Part shown: one piece after another, positions 1-4,888 of the stretch
Layout: each line of letters opens with the position of its first letter
Numbering within the stretch: the stretch's first letter is position 1
DNA from: Cloacibacterium sp046296655
GTDB taxonomy: Bacteria > Bacteroidota > Bacteroidia > Flavobacteriales > Weeksellaceae
Assembly (NCBI GenBank): GCA_046296655.1
Contig: JBKBLE010000042.1
Location: 1 to 10,429, forward strand
DNA: 10,429 bases
Direction: 5' to 3'
Made by a program: the position numbers and the translations under genes
The notes under the pieces: generated by a model
The model's input: only the letters and a program-made list of their open reading frames with translations
Told to the model about the DNA's origin: nothing
Database searches by the model: none

Positions 1-10
1 ATTTTTTCAT
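1..10 (-). CDS. Probable 5' end of a leftward gene cut by the window edge (Met-Lys-Lys...)
   Basis: On the minus strand an ATG at 10-8 is followed by AAA AAA and the window edge, giving Met-Lys-Lys, the usual beginning of a Bacteroidota signal peptide or lipoprotein. A perfect -7 element lies just upstream at 29-22. Only three codons are visible, so the product cannot be named. The leader implied by that promoter would be only about 5-8 nt, shorter than for other genes here, which lowers confidence. Confidence 0.4.
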
Positions 11-21
11 TGCTTTTTTTC

Positions 22-29
22 CAAAGTTA
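22..29 (-). promoter_or_regulatory. Candidate Bacteroidota -7 element for the leftward edge gene
   Basis: The minus strand reads TAACTTTG, an exact match to the Bacteroidota housekeeping sigma -7 consensus TAnnTTTG. No TTTG/TTG -33 box sits at the expected ~19-21 bp upstream, so this rests on the -7 match and on the ATG shortly downstream. Confidence 0.4.
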
Positions 30-124
30 AAGTTAATACTCCAATTTTAACCTGTCTGAAAAAAGCAGCCATGTACCAAAAGAAAATAAGATATTAGTAT
101 AAATCGAATCTATCTATTAGAAGC

Positions 125-145
125 TTTTTAGAATAATTCTAAAAA
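125..145. repeat. Perfect 9-3-9 palindrome upstream of the U32 operon promoter
   Basis: The arms TTTTTAGAA (125-133) and TTCTAAAAA (137-145) are perfect inverted complements around the spacer TAA. The site ends 3 bp before the TATCTTTG -7 element at 149-156, where a repressor or activator of the downstream operon would bind. It has A/T runs on both sides, so a weak bidirectional terminator for the unseen left-hand region is an alternative. It is in an AT-rich region, so chance cannot be excluded. Confidence 0.45.
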
Positions 146-148
146 ACA

Positions 149-156
149 TATCTTTG
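149..156 (+). promoter_or_regulatory. -7 element of the U32-ferredoxin-cyclo-ligase operon
   Basis: TATCTTTG exactly matches TAnnTTTG and lies 20 nt before the ATG at 177, giving a predicted leader of about 13-16 nt. A good -33 TTTG is not evident; the corresponding stretch is T-rich and falls in the left arm of the 125-145 palindrome. Confidence 0.6.
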
Positions 157-176
157 CAAAAATTTTACATTTTAGA

Positions 177-1421
177 ATGACAAAAAGCGGAAGAATAGAA
201 TTAATGGCTCCAGCAGGAGATTTTACTTCTTTACAAGCAGCATTAGATAATGGTGCAGATTCAATATATTTCGGTGTAGAGCAGCTCAACATGAGAGCTA
301 GAGCTTCTATGAACTTTACAATTTCAGATTTACCAGAAATTTCTAGAAGATGTAAAGAAAAAGGGGTGAGAACTTATCTTACTCTTAATACCATTATTTA
401 CGACCACGATTTATCCATCATCAAAACTTTACTTGACAAAGCAAAAGAAGCAGACCTTACTGCGGTCATTGCAATGGATCAAGCGGTAATTGCTTATGCA
501 AGACAAATAGGCATGGAAGTTCATATTTCTACTCAAATTAATATTACCAATATAGAAACGGTTAAGTTTTATGCACTTTTTGCAGATACGATGGTGATGA
601 GTAGAGAACTTTCTATTACTCAAATCAAAAAAATCTGTTCTCAAATAGAAAAAGAGCAAATCAAAGGACCTTCTGGAAATTTAGTAGAAATAGAAATTTT
701 CGGGCATGGTGCACTTTGTATGGCAGTTTCTGGGAAATGTTATTTGAGCCTTCATTCACACAATTCTTCAGCAAACAGAGGAGCTTGTAAACAAAATTGT
801 AGAAAAAAATATACGGTTATTGACCAAGAATCTGGCTTCGAAATAGAATTAGATAATGAATACATGATGTCTCCTAAAGATCTTTGTACGATAGGATTTT
901 TAGACCAAATTGTAGATGCTGGTGTAAAAGTTCTAAAAATTGAAGGAAGAGGAAGAGCGCCAGAATATGTAGCAACGGTGACTAAATGTTATAGAGAAGC
1001 TATTGATAGTATTGCCGATGGAACTTTTTCTGCAGAGAAAGTAGAAGGTTGGATGAAACAGCTAGAAACAGTTTACAACAGAGGTTTCTGGAGTGGTTAT
1101 TATCTTGGTCAAGAATTAGGAGAATGGTCACCAAATTCTGGAAGTAGTGCTACGCAAAAGAAAATTTACATTGGTAAAGGAAGACATTTCTATCCAAAAT
1201 CAAATATTGCGGAATTTTTAATTGAAGCCTATGATTTAAATATAGGAGATAGAGTTCTGATTCAAGGACCAACTACAGGGTCTCAAGAAATGGAAGTTAC
1301 AGAAATGATGGTTGACGGAAAAGGAATTGCCGAAAACGCTACGAAATCTGATGTAATTACGTTTAAAACAGAGTTCAGAGTTCGTCCTTCTGATAAATTG
1401 TATAAAATTGTACAAGCGTAA
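177..1421 (+). CDS. trhP: Peptidase U32-family protein, TrhP (YegQ)-like tRNA uridine-34 hydroxylation protein
   Basis: This 414-aa protein belongs to the U32 family, which despite its name includes RNA and ubiquinone hydroxylation proteins. TrhP makes 5-hydroxyuridine at wobble U34 of tRNAs, with prephenate implicated. The N-terminal half shows the typical ELMAPAGDFTSLQAALDNGAD start and a TIM-barrel-like pattern. The U32 signature lies at about 171-191 (EIFGHGALCMAVSGKCYLS). Cys181, Cys188, Cys204, Cys208 and Cys237 (in SPKDLC) are arranged much like the cysteines that bind [4Fe-4S] in the relatives UbiU/UbiV; cluster binding here is inferred. The length fits TrhP (E. coli about 450 aa) better than the longer rRNA hydroxylase RlhA. 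The ATG at 177 follows a -7 element at a normal distance. Its stop overlaps the ferredoxin start (TAATG). Family membership is very secure; TrhP rather than another U32 branch is likely but not proven. Confidence 0.9.
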   Translation: MTKSGRIELMAPAGDFTSLQAALDNGADSIYFGVEQLNMRARASMNFTISDLPEISRRCKEKGVRTYLTLNTIIYDHDLSIIKTLLDKAKEADLTAVIAMDQAVIAYARQIGMEVHISTQINITNIETVKFYALFADTMVMSRELSITQIKKICSQIEKEQIKGPSGNLVEIEIFGHGALCMAVSGKCYLSLHSHNSSANRGACKQNCRKKYTVIDQESGFEIELDNEYMMSPKDLCTIGFLDQIVDAGVKVLKIEGRGRAPEYVATVTKCYREAIDSIADGTFSAEKVEGWMKQLETVYNRGFWSGYYLGQELGEWSPNSGSSATQKKIYIGKGRHFYPKSNIAEFLIEAYDLNIGDRVLIQGPTTGSQEMEVTEMMVDGKGIAENATKSDVITFKTEFRVRPSDKLYKIVQA

Positions 1422-1651
1422 TGGTAATCGTTACTTTACAAAGAGATAAATGCATTGGCTGTAATTACTGTGCGGAATTTGCGCCAGAATATTTTCGTAT
1501 GTCTAAGAAAGACGGAAAATCTGTTTTATTGAAATCTGCTGATAAGAAAGGTTTCTTTACGCTTAAAACACCGATTCCTGATGCGTATGAACTATGTGAA
1601 AAAGCAGCAAAAGCTTGCCCAGTGAAAATTATATCTGTAAAGGAAATCTAA
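1421..1651 (+). CDS. Single-cluster [4Fe-4S] ferredoxin
   Basis: A 76-aa small ferredoxin, predicted to be a soluble cytoplasmic one-electron carrier. The cluster ligands are visible as Cys11-x2-Cys14-x2-Cys17 near the N terminus and Cys66-Pro67 near the C terminus, the layout of monocluster ferredoxins. Cys59 is an additional cysteine, possibly the disulfide partner seen in some members or simply a free thiol. The start codon shares one base with the stop of the U32 gene (TAATG at 1419-1423), which implies translational coupling and equal expression. The following cyclo-ligase begins after one spacer base. The tight coupling suggests that it supplies electrons to, or helps maintain the Fe-S cluster of, the upstream U32 protein; this is inference, as cyclo-ligase needs no electrons. 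The family call is firm, the partner is not shown. Confidence 0.9.
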   Translation: MVIVTLQRDKCIGCNYCAEFAPEYFRMSKKDGKSVLLKSADKKGFFTLKTPIPDAYELCEKAAKACPVKIISVKEI

Positions 1652-1652
1652 A

Positions 1653-2234
1653 ATGCTTAAAAAAGATTTACGTAAAAAATATATGGATTTGAGAAAGACC
1701 TTGTCGAAAGATGAGGTCTTGTCTTTATCTCAAAAAATATTTGAAAATTTCGTTTTACAATTTAATGTACTTGATAATCAGAAAGTTCACATTTTTTTTC
1801 CAATTGAAAAATTGAACGAAATTAATACCAAAATCTTCATTAATTATTTTTTTGAAAAAAATATTCAGGTTTTCGTTCCAAAAATGGTTGGGAATAAGAT
1901 TATTTCTATTCAGATTAAACCAGACACTGTTTTTTTGCAAAATTCATGGGGAATTCTGGAGCCAGAATCTAATGAAAATGAATCTGATGCTTTTGATTAT
2001 GTAATTACACCACTATTGTATTGCGATGCATTAGGAAATAGAATAGGCTATGGAAAAGGCTTTTACGACCAATTTTTTGCAGGAATTAATCTTGATGCAA
2101 AAAAAATCGGCGTGAATTATTTCTCGCCGACTGATTCTATTGATGATGTTTCTTTACAAGATGTAAAATTAGATTATTTGGTTACACCTACAGAAGTGCT
2201 GTCTTTTGGTTGTACATCTATTTCTACAAAATAA
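1653..2234 (+). CDS. ygfA: 5-formyltetrahydrofolate cyclo-ligase (5-FCL/MTHFS)
   Basis: A 193-aa cytoplasmic enzyme that uses ATP to convert 5-formyl-THF (folinate) to 5,10-methenyl-THF, returning this storage and inhibitory folate to one-carbon metabolism. The family pattern is clear: an N-terminal Lys/Arg-rich helix (LKKDLRKKYMDLRK, residues 2-15), a strand ending in FFP at about 48-50, VPK at 75-77, and the hallmark glycine loop GNRIGYGKGFYDQFF at 128-142. The C-terminal VKLDYLVTPTEV also fits. Length is normal; the last residues GCTSISTK look like a short non-conserved tail. The gene starts one base after the ferredoxin stop and is last in the operon. Its final 61 bp overlap the convergent lipoprotein gene, and codons near residues 149-160 contain that operon's terminator, so this stretch carries two constraints. 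Confidence 0.95.
   Translation: MLKKDLRKKYMDLRKTLSKDEVLSLSQKIFENFVLQFNVLDNQKVHIFFPIEKLNEINTKIFINYFFEKNIQVFVPKMVGNKIISIQIKPDTVFLQNSWGILEPESNENESDAFDYVITPLLYCDALGNRIGYGKGFYDQFFAGINLDAKKIGVNYFSPTDSIDDVSLQDVKLDYLVTPTEVLSFGCTSISTK
2099..2130 (-). terminator. Intrinsic terminator of the leftward regulator-lipoprotein operon, inside the cyclo-ligase gene
   Basis: On the minus strand a stem TCGGCG (2130-2125) pairs with CGCCGA (2112-2107), can be extended inside the loop by GAA/TTC, and is followed directly by eight T residues (2106-2099). It begins 43 nt after the lipoprotein stop at 2174. It is a GC-rich island in an AT-rich gene and also codes for cyclo-ligase residues around 149-159. On the plus strand the A-run precedes the stem, so it should not terminate the cyclo-ligase mRNA. 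Confidence 0.8.
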
Positions 2235-2755
2235 AATTTGAATTCTTTTTTGAAATTCACAGGTGATTTCAAGAGTTTATATTGAGATTTTTTATTGAAT
2301 TCACCAATCATTCTTTGGTCTCTATCCTTATATTCTACTGTATAATTAGCATAATCTAGCGTATCTTTTCCGTTGATTTCAGTATTGATGCTAAGGTTTT
2401 TTACTTTCACCAATTTCACTTTTAGGCTATCCAGTTCTTTTAATAAACCCTTTACATTCGCCGAATCTTTTTTTACAAAATATCCTTGAATTTGCTCATA
2501 ATTTAGTGAGTCAATTGCAGTATTTTTATTTCCAGAAGAATATAATGCAGAAATATCGTATAATTCTTGTAGTTTTTGTTGAGTTATACTTGCTATAGCT
2601 TGTGCACTGTCTAGTTTTGTGGTAGAATATACATCTTCATTATTGCCGTTTCTTAATACATCTATATCACTTTTTGGTTGCTCTTTTTTACAAGCAATAA
2701 TTGTCATTAATGCTAGGATTAAAGTAAAGATTACATTTTTATTTAGTGATTTCAT
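2174..2755 (-). CDS. Predicted lipoprotein of unknown function, partner of the upstream membrane regulator
   Basis: A 193-aa protein that I do not recognise as a named family. The N terminus is a clear lipoprotein signal: MKSLNKN, a hydrophobic stretch to about residue 21, and the lipobox I-I-A-Cys22. After a polar, charged linker (KKEQPKSD...) comes a helical stretch (about 48-75, TKLDSAQAIASITQQKLQELYDIS), a Lys/Asp-rich middle, and an alternating beta-like C-terminal half (about 117-182) containing ANYTVEYKDRDQRMIGEF. No catalytic motif is visible. Its ATG (2755-2753) lies 17 nt inside the 3' end of the upstream membrane-regulator gene, so the pair is cotranscribed and probably translationally coupled. 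The 3' end overlaps the convergent cyclo-ligase gene by 61 bp. Probably anchored in the inner or outer membrane facing the periplasm; a role with the neighbour is inferred from gene order. Confidence 0.85.
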   Translation of the reverse strand: MKSLNKNVIFTLILALMTIIACKKEQPKSDIDVLRNGNNEDVYSTTKLDSAQAIASITQQKLQELYDISALYSSGNKNTAIDSLNYEQIQGYFVKKDSANVKGLLKELDSLKVKLVKVKNLSINTEINGKDTLDYANYTVEYKDRDQRMIGEFNKKSQYKLLKSPVNFKKEFKFYFVEIDVQPKDSTSVGVTK

Positions 2756-3911
2756 CAGGTTGTATTTTAAATTTAATAAGGATTATTTTTTTAGTTTCTG
2801 GACTCACTTTAGTCTCTATCATTTTAAAATTTTTCAATGAAGTAGTTGGTGTCGTGACGAGTCCTATATATTTTTGTTTGTCTAAGGTTTCTACGCCATA
2901 CGTTTCATTATCGAAAACTTGATAAATTAAAGCATTTTTGCTAATGATTTTATCTAATTCTTCTCTTTTTTTGCTAATATCATTGGTAGAATAATAGTAC
3001 AAAGCTTGTGCGTAAACATCTGGCTCTAGTTCTATAGTTTCATTAGTTCTTGCAGGATCTAGATTTCTATAAATAGTATCCTTTTTGTAAAAAGGTGAAT
3101 TAACTTCCATAGCCAAAGTCTTACTCTGTGTAGGAAATCTGAAAACCCCTACATCATCATCATCAATATCTTTGCCAGAATTGATAATATATCTAATAGG
3201 AGTTTCATTTTCTTTTAAAACTCTTATTTCTATGATGTCTTTGATTTTGGTATTTCTATCCGCATCTATAAAAGTGAATTTATAATCTGTTGCAAAAATT
3301 CTTTGCCAAAAAACTAAAATCAAGACCATAGTCATCAATACTACAGAAGAAATGAGCCAAAAATATTGTTTGATAAGGCTTATCAAAGGATTTTTGAAAA
3401 TCCTTTGTGGTGAAGATGAAGATGTTGCAACGGTTGTTTTTGTTTCCTCAATAGTTGGTTCAATTTCTGCTGTGGTAGTTTTTTCAATAGTTGGAATAGC
3501 TTTTTCAGGTGTTGAAAATGTTATTTCTGTCGGTTTTTCAGTAGAAATTTCTAATTTTTCTTCATCTGCAATAAGAATTTCTGATGGTTTTTCATGTTCG
3601 GAAATAATTTCATTAGCAAAAAGATGATTTTTCTTAAAATCATACCAAGATTGGTAACCTGAATAAATAGCAAGTAGGTTAAGCATATCTATTCTAGGTA
3701 ATTTGCTAGAAGGAACCGTCTTGAAATATGTATAGAAAGACTTTTCGCTAATATTTCCCTTTGCTTTTTTTCGTAAATCCTCTTGAAAATAAATAATATC
3801 AATTCCTTTCCACTTCGAAATTTCATCGTAGGAAGGGTGGTGATTTTTAAGATATTCCGCCTGAACTTCTGCTTTTAATTGCTCGAAATGCAATAAATCT
3901 AAATCTGCCAA
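2739..3911 (-). CDS. Single-pass membrane protein with N-terminal HTH-like domain and periplasmic C-terminal domain (putative membrane regulator)
   Basis: A 390-aa protein in four parts. Residues 1-98 form a helical cytoplasmic domain whose ISEKSFYTYFK...LNLLAIYSGYQSWYDF pattern (54-92) resembles the HTH-like N-terminal domain common in Bacteroidota signalling proteins. Residues about 105-170 are a Thr/Glu/Pro/Lys-rich low-complexity linker. A single transmembrane helix lies at about 183-204 (LISSVVLMTMVLILV), preceded by basic residues that suit an N-in orientation. Residues 205-390 are a probable periplasmic domain with an acidic run (Asp249, Asp251-253) and a conserved-looking YGVETLDKQKYIGLVTTPTTSLKNF segment (338-362). 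The start is TTG at 3911-3909; an in-frame TAA lies five codons upstream and the next Met is residue 76, so no ATG start is available. A strong promoter lies upstream. Topology resembles ToxR-type regulators, but DNA binding is inferred and no target is known. Alternative: an anti-sigma-like or structural envelope protein. Confidence 0.8.
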   Translation of the reverse strand: MADLDLLHFEQLKAEVQAEYLKNHHPSYDEISKWKGIDIIYFQEDLRKKAKGNISEKSFYTYFKTVPSSKLPRIDMLNLLAIYSGYQSWYDFKKNHLFANEIISEHEKPSEILIADEEKLEISTEKPTEITFSTPEKAIPTIEKTTTAEIEPTIEETKTTVATSSSSPQRIFKNPLISLIKQYFWLISSVVLMTMVLILVFWQRIFATDYKFTFIDADRNTKIKDIIEIRVLKENETPIRYIINSGKDIDDDDVGVFRFPTQSKTLAMEVNSPFYKKDTIYRNLDPARTNETIELEPDVYAQALYYYSTNDISKKREELDKIISKNALIYQVFDNETYGVETLDKQKYIGLVTTPTTSLKNFKMIETKVSPETKKIILIKFKIQPDEITK

Positions 3912-3955
3912 AATCTTATAAAATTATTTAAGTATTTGATTATCAGTATTAGTTT

Positions 3956-3976
3956 TTTGTAAAACTATTTTACAAA
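3956..3976. repeat. Perfect 9-3-9 palindrome over the start region of the regulator promoter
   Basis: Arms TTTGTAAAA (3956-3964) and TTTTACAAA (3968-3976) are perfect inverted complements with spacer CTA. The right arm overlaps the minus-strand -7 element (3980-3973) and the site would cover the predicted transcription start, a position expected for an autoregulatory operator. Related sequences (TTTTGTAA, TTTTACAAT) recur before the second small lipoprotein gene. Confidence 0.5.
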
Positions 3977-4004
3977 TATATTACAATTAATTTTCTAAAA
4001 CAAA
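3973..4004 (-). promoter_or_regulatory. Full Bacteroidota promoter (-33 TTTG, 20-bp spacer, -7 TATATTTG) for the regulator operon
   Basis: The minus strand has TTTG at 4004-4001, a 20-bp spacer and TATATTTG at 3980-3973. Both boxes match the Bacteroidota consensus and this is the best promoter in the window. It predicts a leader of about 55 nt before the TTG start at 3911. It is divergent from the promoter of the small lipoprotein at 4083, with only about 16 bp between this -33 box and that -7 box. Confidence 0.75.
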
Positions 4005-4019
4005 TTTTTTCTATGCCCC

Positions 4020-4027
4020 TATCTTTG
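4020..4027 (+). promoter_or_regulatory. -7 element of the first small lipoprotein gene
   Basis: TATCTTTG matches TAnnTTTG exactly, 55 nt before the ATG at 4083, giving a leader of roughly 50 nt. No TTG -33 box is apparent at the usual distance. The spacing and AT-rich leader closely match those of the paralogous gene at 4540. Confidence 0.6.
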
Positions 4028-4082
4028 CTCCGTTAAAAGTGAACAAAACAATTTTTAAACTATTTAATTAAATTAATTTATT

Positions 4083-4283
4083 ATGAAAAAATCATTATTC
4101 GTAGCAGCTATCGCTGCATTAGCTGTTGTTGCTTGTAAAAAATCTGAAACTACTGAAGCTACTGAAACTGTAGATTCTACTGCAGTTGCTGTAGATTCTA
4201 CTGCTGTAGATTCAACTGCTGCTGATTCAACTGCTGTAGATTCAACTGCTGTTGTAGCTGATTCAACTGCTGCTAAAAAATAA
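4083..4283 (+). CDS. Small lipoprotein with Asp-Ser-Thr-Ala tandem repeats
   Basis: A 66-aa predicted lipoprotein. Residues 1-17 are a signal peptide (MKKSLFVAAIAALAVVA) and Cys18 the lipidation site, leaving a mature peptide of 49 residues. After a short KKSETTEATET linker, residues 30-63 consist of six copies of Asp-Ser-Thr-Ala separated by Val/Ala, most spaced 5 residues apart; it ends Ala-Lys-Lys. Such low complexity suggests a flexible, possibly Thr/Ser-modified tail rather than an enzyme. The leader and first 16 codons closely resemble those of the gene at 4540, so the two arose by duplication. It has its own promoter and terminator. Function is unknown; small lipoproteins with strong terminators are often abundant, but that is not shown here. 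Confidence 0.85.
   Translation: MKKSLFVAAIAALAVVACKKSETTEATETVDSTAVAVDSTAVDSTAADSTAVDSTAVVADSTAAKK
4170..4271 (+). repeat. Tandem coding repeat, unit about 15 bp (GTAGATTCAACTGCT)
   Basis: Six GATTC(T/A)ACTGC units encode the Asp-Ser-Thr-Ala array. The last four carry the same GATTCAACTGCTG spelling, indicating recent unit duplication. Unit number could vary between strains by slippage while staying in frame, because units are multiples of 3 bp. Confidence 0.85.
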
Positions 4284-4303
4284 TTTTAGAATTATTTAGC
4301 TAA

Positions 4304-4338
4304 AAAAATAAGCCATTCGCCTTGCGAGTGGTTTTTTT
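4304..4338 (+). terminator. Intrinsic terminator of the first small lipoprotein gene
   Basis: Stem CCATTCGC (4313-4320) pairs with GCGAGTGG (4324-4331), with one G-U pair and a 3-nt loop, followed by seven T (4332-4338) and preceded by an A-run. It lies 30 nt after the stop codon. Confidence 0.85.
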
Positions 4339-4367
4339 ATTTTAACCATTGCAAAAATAAGTTTTTA

Positions 4368-4431
4368 TAATTTTACAATTGCTGTTTATCTTTTGTAAGT
4401 TTTTATTTTTTTTGAAAACTAATTTTACAAT
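4368..4431. repeat. 12-bp direct repeat TAATTTTACAAT in the gap between the small lipoprotein genes
   Basis: TAATTTTACAAT occurs at 4368-4379 and again at 4420-4431, 52 bp apart (about five helical turns). Between them TTTTGTAA at 4391-4398 is the inverted form of the core TTACAAAA. The elements lie upstream of the -7 box of the gene at 4540 and share TTTTACAA with the palindrome at 3956-3976. They may be regulator half-sites; AT-rich chance matches remain possible. The rest of this 256-bp gap holds the terminator and promoter listed separately and no gene. Confidence 0.35.
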
Positions 4432-4474
4432 GATATTTACAAATGATTTTCTAATAATGTTTTTTTAATGTTTT

Positions 4475-4482
4475 TACATTTG
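4475..4482 (+). promoter_or_regulatory. -7 element of the second small lipoprotein gene
   Basis: TACATTTG matches TAnnTTTG, 57 nt before the ATG at 4540. The leader contains GAACAAA, a TTTTTAA block and a TTTATT/TTATT tract before ATG, as in the leader of the gene at 4083. No clear -33 box. Confidence 0.55.
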
Positions 4483-4539
4483 TCTTGTTAATCAAGAACA
4501 AATTAATATTTTTAACAACCAATTTAAATTTTTATTATT

Positions 4540-4836
4540 ATGAAAAAATCATTAATTGTAGCAGCTGTAGCTGCTCTAGCATTAGTAGCTTGTGATAAAA
4601 CAGCAACTAAAGAAAAAGTGGAAGCTGTAGATTCTACAGTAAATGCAAACGTAGATTCTGCAAATGTTGCTTTGGATTCAGCTAAAGTGAAAATGGATTC
4701 TACAGCAACTAAAGTTGAAAAAAAAGCAGATGAATTAAAAGATGCTACTAAAGATGCTGTAAAAGATGCTGTAAAAGATGCTGCTGCAAAAGTGAAAGAA
4801 GGAGCAGCTAAAGTAGAAGAAGCTGTGAAAAAATAA
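4540..4836 (+). CDS. Small lipoprotein with Asp-Ser repeats and a Lys/Ala-rich amphipathic helix
   Basis: A 98-aa predicted lipoprotein, paralogous to the gene at 4083. The signal peptide (MKKSLIVAAVAALALVA) ends in lipobox L-V-A-Cys18. Residues 30-55 carry four Asp-Ser-(Thr/Ala) motifs (Asp31, 39, 46, 53, about a heptad apart). Residues 56-98 form a Lys/Ala/Asp/Glu-rich segment including Lys-Asp-Ala-Val repeats (about 67-82) and ending Glu-Ala-Val-Lys-Lys; it should make one long amphipathic or coiled-coil helix, like LEA or apolipoprotein-type repeats. No catalytic motif. The signal sequence and leader are conserved with the sister gene but the mature parts have diverged, one towards a flexible repeat and the other towards a helix. 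A structural or envelope-spacer role, with the lysine-ending tail near peptidoglycan, is speculative. Confidence 0.85.
   Translation: MKKSLIVAAVAALALVACDKTATKEKVEAVDSTVNANVDSANVALDSAKVKMDSTATKVEKKADELKDATKDAVKDAVKDAAAKVKEGAAKVEEAVKK
4741..4782 (+). repeat. 12-bp tandem coding repeat (GATGCTGTAAAA)
   Basis: Units start at 4741, 4753, 4765 and 4777; the second and third are identical and the others diverge by a few bases. They encode Asp-Ala-Val/Thr-Lys within the helical tail of the lipoprotein and keep the reading frame if units are gained or lost. Confidence 0.75.
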
Positions 4837-4861
4837 TTAAGAAATTAATTACAAACAGAAC

Positions 4862-4888
4862 CGCCTCGTGAAAACGAGGCGATTTTTT
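4862..4888 (+). terminator. Intrinsic terminator of the second small lipoprotein gene
   Basis: A perfect 8-bp stem, CGCCTCGT (4862-4869) with ACGAGGCG (4874-4881), is closed by a stable GAAA (GNRA) tetraloop and followed by A and six T (4883-4888). It lies 25 nt after the stop codon. Its T-run overlaps the stop codon of the convergent methyltransferase gene (4889-4887). On the minus strand the stem is followed by a poorer T-run (GTTCTGTTTG), so termination in that direction may be weaker. Confidence 0.9.

Noticed and set aside
3352..3627. Open frame on the plus strand opposite the membrane-regulator linker
   Set aside because: It is a shadow of the low-complexity Thr/Glu-rich linker, with no start context or recognisable protein pattern.
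4170..4271. CRISPR-like array
   Set aside because: The 15-bp units are contiguous without unique spacers and are codons of the lipoprotein gene.
4352..4359. Minus-strand -7 match (TATTTTTG) between the small lipoprotein genes
   Set aside because: It would drive antisense transcription straight into the terminator at 4313-4331, no minus-strand gene follows, and the match lies in A/T-rich sequence.
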